Assembly (NCBI RefSeq): GCF_004348415.1
Contig: NZ_SMKI01000008.1
Location: 1-38,443 of the forward strand
DNA: 38,443 nt
DNA from: Streptomyces hainanensis
GTDB lineage: Bacteria > Actinomycetota > Actinomycetes > Streptomycetales > Streptomycetaceae
Direction of reading: 5' to 3'
Positions 1 through 6,954 of the stretch are shown here, one piece after another. The notes below the pieces were generated by a model. The model did not search any database. It saw nothing but the letters and a program-made list of their open reading frames with translations, and was not told the DNA's origin. How positions within the stretch are numbered: position 1 is the first letter of the stretch; the number at the start of each line of letters is the position of its first letter. The translations under genes and the position numbers were made by a program.

Positions 1-95
1 GGACGGGCACCCGGCGTTCGCACCCGTGACGCCGACGCCGACCGGGTGGTACGCATGGGGCAGCCGTTGTCCTCGACCAATGGAGCCACCGCGAC

Positions 96-947
96 ATGCG
101 ATTCGTCCGCCTCGGCGAGCCCGGCGCCGAACGTCCCGCCGTCCTCGACGACACCGACCAGGCGCACGACCTGACCCCGCTCACCCCCGACATCGACGGC
201 CGGTTCCTCGCCGCCGACGGGATCGCCGCCACCCGCCGGGCGCTGGCCGCCGGCGAGTTGCCGGTCATCGCGTCCGAGGGCCTGCGACTCGGCCCGCCGC
301 TGGCCCGCCCCGGCGCCGTGCTGTGCGTCGGCATGAACTACGCGGCGCACGCCGCCGAGTCGGGCAGCGCGCCGCCCGAGCAGCCGGTGATCTTCTTCAA
401 GACCCCGAACACCGTCGTCGGCGCCCACGACGCGGTGCTGATCCCCCGCGGCTCCGAGAAGACCGACTGGGAGGTGGAGTTGGCCGTCGTGATCGGCCGC
501 CGGGCCCGCTACCTCGACTCGCCGGCGGAGGCGCTGGCCCACGTCGCCGGCTACACCGTCTCCAACGACGTCTCGGAACGGGCCTTCCAGACGGAGCACT
601 CGGGCGGCCAGTGGTCCAAGGGCAAGTGCTGCGAGACGTTCAACCCGCTCGGGCCCTACCTGGTGCCGGCCGACGAGGTGCCCGACCCGCAGGCGCTGCG
701 GCTGCGGTCGTTCGTCAACGGCGAGATCCGGCAGGACTCGTCGACCGCCGACATGATCTTCTCGGTGGCCACCCTGGTGCACCACCTCAGCCAGTACCTG
801 GTGCTCGAACCGGGCGACATCGTCAACACCGGCACCCCGCAGGGCGTCGCGCTCTCCGGCCGCTACCCCTATCTCGCGCCGGGCGACGTGATGGAGATCG
901 AGATCGAGGGGATCGGCCGCCAGCGGCAGGTGCTCACCGCGGCCTGA
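96..947 (+). CDS. Fumarylacetoacetate hydrolase (FAH) family protein
   Basis: This 283-residue protein has the FAH/2-hydroxyhepta-2,4-diene-1,7-dioate isomerase fold signature. Visible elements are the GMNYAAHAAE segment near residue 80, the metal-binding stretch DWEVELAVVIG near residue 125, the NDVSERAFQ segment, and the C-terminal GDIVNTGTPQGV loop that is nearly invariant in the family. Family members bind Mg2+ or Mn2+ and hydrolyse or decarboxylate acylpyruvates or isomerise aromatic-degradation intermediates in the cytosol; the substrate here cannot be told. The ATG is preceded by a modest GGAG about ten bases upstream. Its end overlaps the convergent ATPase gene by 14 bases, so the two have no room for a separate terminator. 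No aromatic-degradation partners are visible beside it, so acylpyruvase-type activity is as likely as any catabolic role. Confidence 0.9.
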   Translation: MRFVRLGEPGAERPAVLDDTDQAHDLTPLTPDIDGRFLAADGIAATRRALAAGELPVIASEGLRLGPPLARPGAVLCVGMNYAAHAAESGSAPPEQPVIFFKTPNTVVGAHDAVLIPRGSEKTDWEVELAVVIGRRARYLDSPAEALAHVAGYTVSNDVSERAFQTEHSGGQWSKGKCCETFNPLGPYLVPADEVPDPQALRLRSFVNGEIRQDSSTADMIFSVATLVHHLSQYLVLEPGDIVNTGTPQGVALSGRYPYLAPGDVMEIEIEGIGRQRQVLTAA

Positions 948-1392
948 GCGGAAGCCAACACACCAGTTGCTTGCCCAGAGGCGTTACCCGCACCTGCCAA
1001 CCGGGAGCGAGGTAGTCCACCAGGCCAAGGCCGCGCCCCGACTCGGCGACGTCGTCGTCCAGTGGCATGGCCGAACGCTCGGGCAGCCGGTCCGCGTCGG
1101 GGTCGTGAACCTTCACCCAGACCCCGGCGGGCCCGGCGTCGACCTCCACGACCAGCGGCACGTGATCACCGCAGGCCCGCACCGAGTTGCCGATCAACTC
1201 GGAGGCGACCAGCTGCACGTTGTCGCACATCCCCGCGTCAACGCCGGCCTCGCGCAGCGTCAGCGCCGTCAGCTGACGCACCAGACGCAGGTGGGCGGCT
1301 GAGGCCGACAGGTAGGCCGCGAACCCTATCGTCCGCGGCTTGACGTAGAAGCCCTGCGCCGCGATGACCGGCTGCTGGAACGTGTGAAGCAC
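934..1392 (-). CDS. RsbW-like ATP-binding protein (HATPase_c_2)
   Basis: This 152-residue protein is a stand-alone GHKL ATPase of the RsbW/SpoIIAB anti-sigma type that is abundant in Streptomyces. The N box is seen as ELIGNSVRA around residue 65, a G1-like DPDAD around residue 97, and the G2 glycine motif GRGLGLVDYL near residue 120. It starts with GTG at 1392 behind a near-perfect AGGAGG six bases upstream. It is divergent from an XRE regulator plus DUF397 gene, the arrangement seen at whiJ- and abaA-like loci in Streptomyces, where such ATPases are companions of the regulator. Family members sequester a sigma factor or phosphorylate an anti-anti-sigma factor; no sigma or antagonist gene is adjacent, so the partner is unknown. 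Confidence 0.85.
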   Translation of the reverse strand: MLHTFQQPVIAAQGFYVKPRTIGFAAYLSASAAHLRLVRQLTALTLREAGVDAGMCDNVQLVASELIGNSVRACGDHVPLVVEVDAGPAGVWVKVHDPDADRLPERSAMPLDDDVAESGRGLGLVDYLAPGWQVRVTPLGKQLVCWLPLRPR

Positions 1393-1477
1393 AACTGCCT
1401 CCTACCTGCGGCGCTTTGGCCGCTCCACCTCAGCAGCCAAGAATGCCCATTTTCCCATGAGGCCGCAACCTTTCTCA

Positions 1478-1491
1478 TTCATTCGAATGAA
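1478..1491. promoter_or_regulatory. 14-bp perfect palindrome, candidate operator of the XRE gene
   Basis: TTCATTCGAATGAA is a perfect AT-rich palindrome in otherwise very GC-rich DNA. It lies in the divergent gap between the ATPase gene and the Scr1-type XRE regulator, 50 bases before the XRE start. Position and symmetry suggest autoregulation by the XRE protein; this is inference. Confidence 0.5.
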
Positions 1492-1541
1492 GGACCAGCC
1501 CAACCAAGTCGAATTGCAGCAGGAGGTGTAAGACTGCGGCC

Positions 1542-2408
1542 ATGACCCATCAACCCTTCGAACCGACCTTCCGCCACCTCCGCCTGGGCACGACTCTGCG
1601 GACCTTGCGCACCCAGGCCGGCATGACGCTGGAGGGCGCGGCCACCGCCGTGGGCTGGCAAACGCCCAAGCTGTCGAAGATCGAAAACGCCCGGCAGCAA
1701 GTCCGCCCCGCCGAGGTCACGGCGTTGCTCGGCGTCTACGGGGTTACCGATCCTGACGCTGTCACCGCGTTGGAGAACCTGGCCCGCGATGCCCGCAGGC
1801 GGGGCTGGTGGCAGAACTACCGCGCCGTGGTTTCGCGGGCATACACGGACTACATCTCGCTGGAAGACGAGGCGGAGCGAATTTGCGAGTGGTCGCCGCT
1901 GCTCGTTCCCGGCCTGCTGCAGACCGCCGCTTACGCGCGCGAGACGATCGGTGCCGCAGCCAGTTCCACGCCACCCAACGAGGTCGCCGCGCTCGCCGAG
2001 GTACGCCAAGCCCGCCAAGCGGTGCTGTCGCGTCCCGACCGCCCGCTTCAGTTCTGGGCGATCGTCCACGAAGCCGCCTTGCACCACCGGTTCGCCATCC
2101 GACCTACTGTCATGCGCGAACAACTACAGCGCATCCTGGATGCCGCTGAGTTGCCCAACGTCACCGTCCAGGTCATGCCGCTGGACTCCACGCCCCATCC
2201 CGGCATCGTGGGCGGCTTCTCGCTGGTCAGCTTCCCCGGCTCCATTCCTGACGTCGTGCTGGTGGAGAACCTTGGAGGCGACATCTACCTTGAAGGAGAC
2301 GCCACCTCGCCCTTCACCACCGCAGCCCAGCGCATTAGCGCTGCTGCCCTGTCGGTGGAGGACTCGCTGGTACGCATCACACAGCTGAAAGAAGGACACC
2401 GGAAGTGA
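1542..2408 (+). CDS. XRE-family regulator with DUF5753 (Scr1/WhiJ type)
   Basis: This 288-residue protein has an N-terminal helix-turn-helix of the XRE/Cro type at about residues 15-70, with the recognition segment around WQTPKLSKIENARQQ. A C-terminal DUF5753 (Scr1) domain follows, recognisable by the segment around VPGLLQTAAYARETI near residue 125 and by LPNVTVQVMPL near residue 205. Homologues such as WhiJ and Scr1 of Streptomyces coelicolor pair with a DUF397 protein and control development or act as antitoxin-like partners. The next gene is exactly such a DUF397 gene, joined by a GTGA stop-start overlap. An AGGAGG is present, but 15 bases from the ATG, unusually far; a GTG nearer to it is followed at once by a stop. 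The function in this strain is inferred from family and context only. Confidence 0.9.
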   Translation: MTHQPFEPTFRHLRLGTTLRTLRTQAGMTLEGAATAVGWQTPKLSKIENARQQVRPAEVTALLGVYGVTDPDAVTALENLARDARRRGWWQNYRAVVSRAYTDYISLEDEAERICEWSPLLVPGLLQTAAYARETIGAAASSTPPNEVAALAEVRQARQAVLSRPDRPLQFWAIVHEAALHHRFAIRPTVMREQLQRILDAAELPNVTVQVMPLDSTPHPGIVGGFSLVSFPGSIPDVVLVENLGGDIYLEGDATSPFTTAAQRISAAALSVEDSLVRITQLKEGHRK

Positions 2409-2602
2409 ACGAAGCCCAACCAAAGTTGCGCTGGCGAAGGGCTACGGCCAGCGGGCCGCAAAACAACTGCGTGGAGGTCGCCAACCTCCCGCCGCGACAG
2501 GTCGCGGTCCGCGACTCCAAGGACGTCGAGCACGACTGCCTGAGATTCCCCGCCGGCGAATGGTCGGCCTTCCTGGGGGCTATATCCCGGGGCACGCTCT
2601 GA
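2405..2602 (+). CDS. DUF397 domain protein (partner of the XRE regulator)
   Basis: This 65-residue protein shows the DUF397 pattern: a short W/R-rich start, NNCVEVANLP in the middle, VAVRDSKD after it, and the closing segment around FPAGEWSAFLGAI. It begins with GTG inside the stop of the XRE gene (four-base overlap), so translation is coupled. DUF397 proteins are small partners of Scr1/WhiJ-type regulators; in S. coelicolor one pair was described as a toxin-antitoxin-like module. Whether this one is toxic or modulates the regulator cannot be read from sequence. Confidence 0.88.
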   Translation: MNEAQPKLRWRRATASGPQNNCVEVANLPPRQVAVRDSKDVEHDCLRFPAGEWSAFLGAISRGTL

Positions 2603-2691
2603 CGGCACCCAGGCGCTGTTGACGGCCAGGACCGCCTGCGTCACGATGAACGAGCAACTTTCTTTGACTTGGAGCAAGGAAGGATCAAGCC

Positions 2692-2928
2692 GTGCGCGCT
2701 CACTTCCTGGGTAAGGACCCCGAGTCCATGGAGGGCGAGTCCCCCACCCTGTTCGCCACCGACCGCACCGACCGCGTAACGTACATCGCGCAGGGATGGA
2801 AGGTCACCGACCCCCAGGTGCTCGCCGACGTCGGCCCGGTGCCCGACCACGAGACCCTGATCGAAATCCCGGAGGAAGTCCTCAAAATGTACGCCCGTCG
2901 CTACCTGGAGCGGGAGGGAGAGCTCTGA
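2692..2928 (+). CDS. Small conserved unknown protein upstream of the DUF6879 gene
   Basis: This 78-residue acidic protein starts with GTG at 2692 behind a GGAAGGA-like site. I do not recognise a domain. It contains a segment with alternating charged residues and a YIAQGWKV stretch, and ends in a helix-like KMYARRYLEREGEL. It is followed after two bases by the TTG start of the DUF6879 gene, so the two are almost certainly cotranscribed. The position between two XRE systems suggests it belongs to the second one (DUF6879 plus XRE). No membrane segment or signal peptide is seen. Confidence 0.65.
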   Translation: MRAHFLGKDPESMEGESPTLFATDRTDRVTYIAQGWKVTDPQVLADVGPVPDHETLIEIPEEVLKMYARRYLEREGEL

Positions 2929-2930
2929 GC

Positions 2931-3446
2931 TTGCTCATCGGGGACGACTTCAGCAAGCTGTTCCGCACCTTCGAGCACACGGCGTTCCGCTTGGAGGTGC
3001 GGGAGAGCTATAACGCACCGCGTGAGGTCGAGTCATTCCGACGGTTCCGAGCTGGCGAGCCGGTTGACTTGTCATGGGCCGAGACCTGGTTCAGCATGAT
3101 TCGCCAGGCGACCGCGGAGGGCCGGCGCTTCGCACGAGTGCGCGTCGTGAGCGTGCCACTCTCGGACTACAGCCGCTTCGGCCTATGGGCGGCTCACCAC
3201 ACCTGCGATGCGGGCGAGGACATTCGCTATCTTCCCCGTGATGTAGCCGAGCGGCTTGATCTACCCCATCATGACTACTGGCTGTTCGACTCACGCAAAT
3301 TGGTGCGGATGCACTTCGATGAAGCCGACAAGTTTCAGGGCGGCGAGATCATTATGGATACCGCCGAGATCGTACAGCACAACCATTGGCGCGATGTAGC
3401 CCGGCACCACGCCATTCGACGGGACGATTTTGAGGCCAAGGTCTAG
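2931..3446 (+). CDS. DUF6879 family protein
   Basis: This protein of about 171 residues matches the DUF6879 layout known from actinobacterial regulator clusters: an N-terminal FSKLFRTFEHTAFRLEVR, a central segment RFARVRVVSVPLSDYSRFG, and a C-terminal YWLFDSRKLVRMHFDEA. I chose TTG at 2931 because conserved-looking sequence begins there and a GGGAGGG lies about ten bases upstream; the open frame extends upstream to 2796 only as the shadow of the preceding gene. Its stop overlaps the start of the following XRE gene by 17 bases, so the two are a unit. Codon use is more relaxed than in the flanking core genes (many A/T third positions), consistent with acquired DNA. The biochemical function is unknown. 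Confidence 0.75.
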   Translation: MLIGDDFSKLFRTFEHTAFRLEVRESYNAPREVESFRRFRAGEPVDLSWAETWFSMIRQATAEGRRFARVRVVSVPLSDYSRFGLWAAHHTCDAGEDIRYLPRDVAERLDLPHHDYWLFDSRKLVRMHFDEADKFQGGEIIMDTAEIVQHNHWRDVARHHAIRRDDFEAKV

Positions 3447-4305
3447 TGGTTCGAGCGGGGTCGAGGAAGCCAGAGGCGCCCTAGGTCAACGACTCCGCGA
3501 GCTCCGCCGTCAAGCGCACCTCAACGGCAAAGAGCTTGCGGAGTCGTTGTCGTGGCAGCCATCGAAGGTCAGCAAGATTGAAAACGGCAAGCAGACGCCC
3601 ACCAACGACGACATCAAGGCGTGGACGCGGGCAACGAACGCCGAGCCCGAGACAGAAGCCCTCCTAGCCTCGCTGCACACGCTTGAGGTCCAACATGCTG
3701 AGTGGCAACGAGTACTCAAGGCCGGGATGGTCGGCCACCAGCTTGAGCTGTCCGAGCAGGACGCCAGGACCAAGCTGTATCGGTCGTTCGAGCCGGCCGT
3801 AGTGCCTGGGTTACTTCAGACAGCCGAGTACGCGCGCGCGTTGTTCTCAAGGGCCGTCACAGTACATCGGGTGCCCAACGACGTTAGTGATGCCGTGGCA
3901 AAAAGGATGCTACGGCAAGAGATGTTGTATCGCGCCGACAAAGCGTTTCACTTCGTCATCACCGAGGGGACGCTCCGCAACAGGGTTTGTTCGGTAGACA
4001 TCCTACTTGGACAACTTGACCGCCTGGTTTCGCTGACCTCACTGCGGAACGTGCGTCTTGGAGTCATCGGGTACGAAACACAGTACGTTGTCGATCCTCG
4101 TCACGGCTTCATGCTGTACAACTCCGAACTCGTGCGGGTCGAGACTTACTCCGCCGAGCTGAACCTTCGGCAGCCACACGAGATCCATCTGTACACATCG
4201 ACGTTCGAGAAATTGGCTGCCGTCGCCAGCTACCGCGGGGCTGCGCGGGCGATCATCAACCGGGCCATCCATGACCTGACGCCTGACCAGCCCGAGGACG
4301 GCTAA
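3430..4305 (+). CDS. XRE-family regulator with DUF5753, second copy
   Basis: This protein of about 291 residues has an XRE helix-turn-helix at about residues 17-72, with the recognition segment around WQPSKVSKIENGKQT, and a DUF5753 (Scr1) domain recognisable from VPGLLQTAEYARALF near residue 125 and from the LRNVRLGVIGYET segment. The only reasonable start is the TTG at 3430 inside the end of the DUF6879 gene; no ATG precedes the HTH in frame. Unlike the first XRE gene, it lacks a DUF397 partner and instead follows DUF6879. It lies immediately upstream of the radical SAM operon with a 175-base gap that holds repeat elements, so it is the prime candidate regulator of that operon. Its base composition is lower in GC than its surroundings. 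Confidence 0.87.
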   Translation: MRPRSSGSSGVEEARGALGQRLRELRRQAHLNGKELAESLSWQPSKVSKIENGKQTPTNDDIKAWTRATNAEPETEALLASLHTLEVQHAEWQRVLKAGMVGHQLELSEQDARTKLYRSFEPAVVPGLLQTAEYARALFSRAVTVHRVPNDVSDAVAKRMLRQEMLYRADKAFHFVITEGTLRNRVCSVDILLGQLDRLVSLTSLRNVRLGVIGYETQYVVDPRHGFMLYNSELVRVETYSAELNLRQPHEIHLYTSTFEKLAAVASYRGAARAIINRAIHDLTPDQPEDG

Positions 4306-4370
4306 CTGGCAGTAGTTCCGGCTTGCGTTGGCGCTGGCTCGATCTTGCTTTCACCTTCACACCTTCGTGG

Positions 4371-4393
4371 GCTTGCAAGCAATAGCTAGCAAT
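4371..4393. promoter_or_regulatory. Palindrome and helical-turn direct repeat before the rSAM operon
   Basis: GCTTGCAAGC (4371-4380) is a perfect 10-bp palindrome. It runs into a direct repeat of AGCAAT at 4378-4383 and 4388-4393, one helical turn (10 bp) apart. The AT-rich block is in the gap between the XRE gene and the rSAM gene, about 90-110 bases before the GTG start. I read it as a candidate operator or promoter region for the operon; no convincing -35/-10 pair was assigned. Confidence 0.4.
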
Positions 4394-4480
4394 TTGCTTT
4401 TCAGCTCCGATACTCCTTCCTACTCTCCCGTCAGGGACGCCGAACCGCGTCCGTCCTCAAGGGATTCGGGAGTCAGCCAG

Positions 4481-5641
4481 GTGGTCACCCATGTTGCCCT
4501 GCTGAGCAGGGATCAGATCGATCAACTACCGGAGCGCGCCCGCGAAGTCGTGGAGTACCGCAAGAGCGGCCTCAGCCTGAACCACATCCAGGGTTGCCCG
4601 CTGGACTGCGCGTACTGTATCCGGCACACCTACGGCCTGTGGGACCAGCGGGTACCGCGAGCGCTCATGTCCGATGCCCAGGCCGTCGAAGAGCTCGTGA
4701 CTCATCGGTACTTCCAGCCGCACGTGACCCCGGTACAGGTGTTCAACCGGGCCACGGACCCGTTCCTGCCGGTCGTCCGGCCGCACACCCTCGCTGTGCT
4801 GGAAGACCTGGACGAGCTCGGGCTGACCAATCACGTCCTGATCATCACGCGGCACCAGATGAAGCCGGAAGACATCGAGCGCCTGAACCAGCTTCGGTAC
4901 CTGAAAGTGACACTGCTGTTCACCTACTCCGGCATCGAGAACTCGGACATCGAGCCTTATCCGTCGCATGTGGCCGCCGAGTCACTCAAGCTCATGAGCA
5001 GGCCGGCGCATCGCCGGTATCGGACAGTTCTGTACTGGCGTCCGCTGGTGCCTGGTCTCAACGACTCACCGGAACACCTCGATTCGGCGTACCGGCTGGC
5101 TGCTCACGCCGACGCGACAGTGTTCACTGGCCTCTTCTACCGGAACGAGATCGCGGACTACTACAAGGCGAACGGCTTGCCCGAGCCGTACGACGACACC
5201 GCGCGCCGCAAGATCGTGCCCGAGACGCTGGAACAGCGCGTGCTCGCCACGTTCGACGCCGCAACCCCGTTGTTCCGTAAGACCTCGTGCGCGGTCGCCT
5301 ACGCGCATGGTCTGCCGGACTACAACGGCCACTACGGCATTGGGCACGAGCTGTGCGATATCTGCCCGTTGAGTCAGCTTGAGCTCTGCGCCAATGCCCA
5401 TCGCCCCCCGTCACCCGAGCGGTTGCGGGAGGTCGCCAGCACCTTGCCCGAGGCTCGTGGTCTTGTGGTCGTGGACATCACCGAGCGGGCGGCCGTGGTG
5501 TCTGGCCTGGAGATCGAGCAGCCGCGCTACTACCTGCAACACTCACTCGGCTTCCAGGTGCACGACGCGCGCCACCCGCACCGCGAACGTCGGCATGGTC
5601 GCGCCGACATCGGATGGAAGGACGAGAGGCAAGATGACTGA
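4481..5641 (+). CDS. SplB-like radical SAM enzyme
   Basis: This protein of about 386 residues carries the radical SAM cluster motif CxxxCxxC at residues 39-46 (CPLDCAYC), directly after NHIQG. The following NRATDPFLP, HVLIITRHQM and RPLVPGLNDSPEHL segments match the general layout of COG1533 (spore photoproduct lyase and relatives). A second cysteine cluster lies near the C-terminus (C292, C295, C303 in CDICPLSQLELC, perhaps with an earlier Cys near 270), which may bind an auxiliary Fe-S cluster. I placed the start at GTG 4481, with CGGGAG eight bases upstream; an in-frame TTG at 4328 has no support. The gene overlaps the exonuclease gene by eight bases. The family makes a 5'-deoxyadenosyl radical from SAM; the substrate is unknown, but the nuclease and nucleotide kinase neighbours point to nucleic acid or nucleotides. 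Confidence 0.83.
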   Translation: MVTHVALLSRDQIDQLPERAREVVEYRKSGLSLNHIQGCPLDCAYCIRHTYGLWDQRVPRALMSDAQAVEELVTHRYFQPHVTPVQVFNRATDPFLPVVRPHTLAVLEDLDELGLTNHVLIITRHQMKPEDIERLNQLRYLKVTLLFTYSGIENSDIEPYPSHVAAESLKLMSRPAHRRYRTVLYWRPLVPGLNDSPEHLDSAYRLAAHADATVFTGLFYRNEIADYYKANGLPEPYDDTARRKIVPETLEQRVLATFDAATPLFRKTSCAVAYAHGLPDYNGHYGIGHELCDICPLSQLELCANAHRPPSPERLREVASTLPEARGLVVVDITERAAVVSGLEIEQPRYYLQHSLGFQVHDARHPHRERRHGRADIGWKDERQDD

Positions 5642-6215
5642 CTGGACGAGCGTGAGCTTCGTGGTCGTGGACGTCGAGGGCAACGGCCAGCAGCCGCCGG
5701 ACCTGGTGGAGGTGGCCGCCGTACCGATCGTTGGCGGAGTCATCGGGGAGCCGGTGAGCTGGCTGGTTCGTCCGGAGTCGCCTATCAAGTTCTACGCCAC
5801 CAGGATTCACGGCCTGACCAACCAGGACGTTGCCGACTGCCCGACCTTCGAGACAGTCAAGGTGGATGTCCTTCACGCCTTGTCGCACCCGGCGCTCATC
5901 GCGCACAACGCCCACGTCGACCTGGACGTCCTCCAGCGGAAGATGACCGGCTGGGAACCGCCGGAGGTCTTCGACACGCTCAAGCTCGCCCGCCGGTTGG
6001 TGCCTGGTCAACGCGGTTACCGGCTTGGTGAATTGGTCGAGGCGTTCGGCCTCGCCGATGGTCTGCCGGACGACCTCTCGCCCCACCGTGCGACCTACGA
6101 CGCGCTGGTTGCCGCCCGGCTGTTCGTCCTGCTCGCCACCAAGGCGCACGACTTGGAAGAACTGCGCAGCCAGCGACCAGGAGAGGGCGAGGATGAACAT
6201 CCGGCGCTCTTCTGA
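5634..6215 (+). CDS. DnaQ-like 3'-5' exonuclease (DEDDh)
   Basis: This 193-residue protein has all five DEDDh catalytic positions: Exo I as VVDVEGNG with D13 and E15, Exo II in AHNAHVDLDVL near residue 90-97, and Exo III as HRATYD near residue 155. Its length is that of a bare exonuclease domain, like DNA polymerase III epsilon or ExoX-type proteins, without a polymerase-binding tail. It starts at ATG 5634 within the end of the radical SAM gene and ends 23 bases inside the kinase gene, so all three genes are translationally coupled. Family members remove nucleotides from the 3' end of DNA or RNA using two metal ions. Its pairing with a SplB-like enzyme and a dNMP kinase suggests damage or modified-nucleotide processing; that is inference. 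Confidence 0.9.
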   Translation: MTDWTSVSFVVVDVEGNGQQPPDLVEVAAVPIVGGVIGEPVSWLVRPESPIKFYATRIHGLTNQDVADCPTFETVKVDVLHALSHPALIAHNAHVDLDVLQRKMTGWEPPEVFDTLKLARRLVPGQRGYRLGELVEAFGLADGLPDDLSPHRATYDALVAARLFVLLATKAHDLEELRSQRPGEGEDEHPALF

Positions 6216-6834
6216 CCACCACCGCGGCTTGTTCGTCAGCGTCGACGGGCCGAGCGGCGCCGGGAAGTCCACGATCGTGCACCACCTGGCGCAACTGCTC
6301 GTGGCCGCCGGCGAATACGTTCACACCACCGCGGAGCCCAGCGACGGCCCTATCGGCGCACTATGCCGCGAGGTGACCGAGTCGACCACCGGACACGCCC
6401 TGGCCTGCTTGTACGCAGCTGACCGCTACCACCACCTTCAGGCGGAGGTCCGGCCGAACCTCGAAGTCGGCCGCATGGTCCTGAGTGACCGCTACATCCC
6501 GTCCGGCCTGGTAATGCAGCGCTTCGACGGCGTTGATCCGGCCTTCCTCTGGCGCGTGAACGCCGAGGCTGACCGGCCCGACCTGGCCGTGATCCTGGAA
6601 GCTGCCCCCGAGGTCATCGCGGAGCGGCTGAGCGAACGCGGCCCGCATAACCGCTTCCAGATCTCGCCCGGCAGCAGTCACGCCGAGGTCCGCTTTTACC
6701 GGCCGGCCACTGAGCGGTTGATCCAAGCCGGTTTCGACGTGCTGCGGGTGGACGTGAACCACCTGCCTCCCGAGCAGTCCGCAGCGCTCATCCGTGACCG
6801 CCTGCTCACCTTCTTCGCTTCCGCTGCGGGGTGA
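6193..6834 (+). CDS. Thymidylate-kinase-like nucleotide kinase
   Basis: This 213-residue protein has a Walker A loop GPSGAGKS at residues 19-26, the DRY-type motif LSDRYIPSGLVMQ near residue 96 that is typical of dTMP kinases, and the usual family length. A dTMP kinase converts dTMP to dTDP using ATP. An actinomycete normally has a housekeeping copy elsewhere, so this operon copy may be specialised, perhaps for a modified nucleotide. The ATG at 6193 follows a GAGGGCGAGG site located inside the exonuclease gene, with a 23-base overlap. It is the last gene of the operon and is followed by a rho-independent-type hairpin. Confidence 0.87.
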   Translation: MNIRRSSDHHRGLFVSVDGPSGAGKSTIVHHLAQLLVAAGEYVHTTAEPSDGPIGALCREVTESTTGHALACLYAADRYHHLQAEVRPNLEVGRMVLSDRYIPSGLVMQRFDGVDPAFLWRVNAEADRPDLAVILEAAPEVIAERLSERGPHNRFQISPGSSHAEVRFYRPATERLIQAGFDVLRVDVNHLPPEQSAALIRDRLLTFFASAAG

Positions 6835-6884
6835 GGCCGCGCCTTTCCATGCGGCCGTGTGGTGCTCACGGAGCACAACCCGGC

Positions 6885-6940
6885 TCGGCCGTCACCGTTC
6901 CCCCCGAGAAGGAGCGGTGACGGCCGAAGAAACGTTTTTT
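6885..6940 (+). terminator. Stem-loop with T-tract after the kinase gene
   Basis: A perfect 13-bp stem pairs 6885-6897 (TCGGCCGTCACCG) with 6915-6927, with a 17-base loop, followed by six T residues at 6935-6940. It ends the rSAM operon on the plus strand and may also serve the convergent P450 gene, which stops at 6955. A smaller GTGCTC/GAGCAC hairpin precedes it at 6862-6876. Confidence 0.75.
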
Positions 6941-6954
6941 CGCCTTATCGGCGG

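Noticed and set aside
26-1015. 329-residue plus-strand frame at the left edge
   Set aside because: It is out of frame with the FAH-family gene and Arg/Pro-rich. The first 95 bases hold no gene I can support, although a frame ending at 29 might be the tail of a preceding gene.
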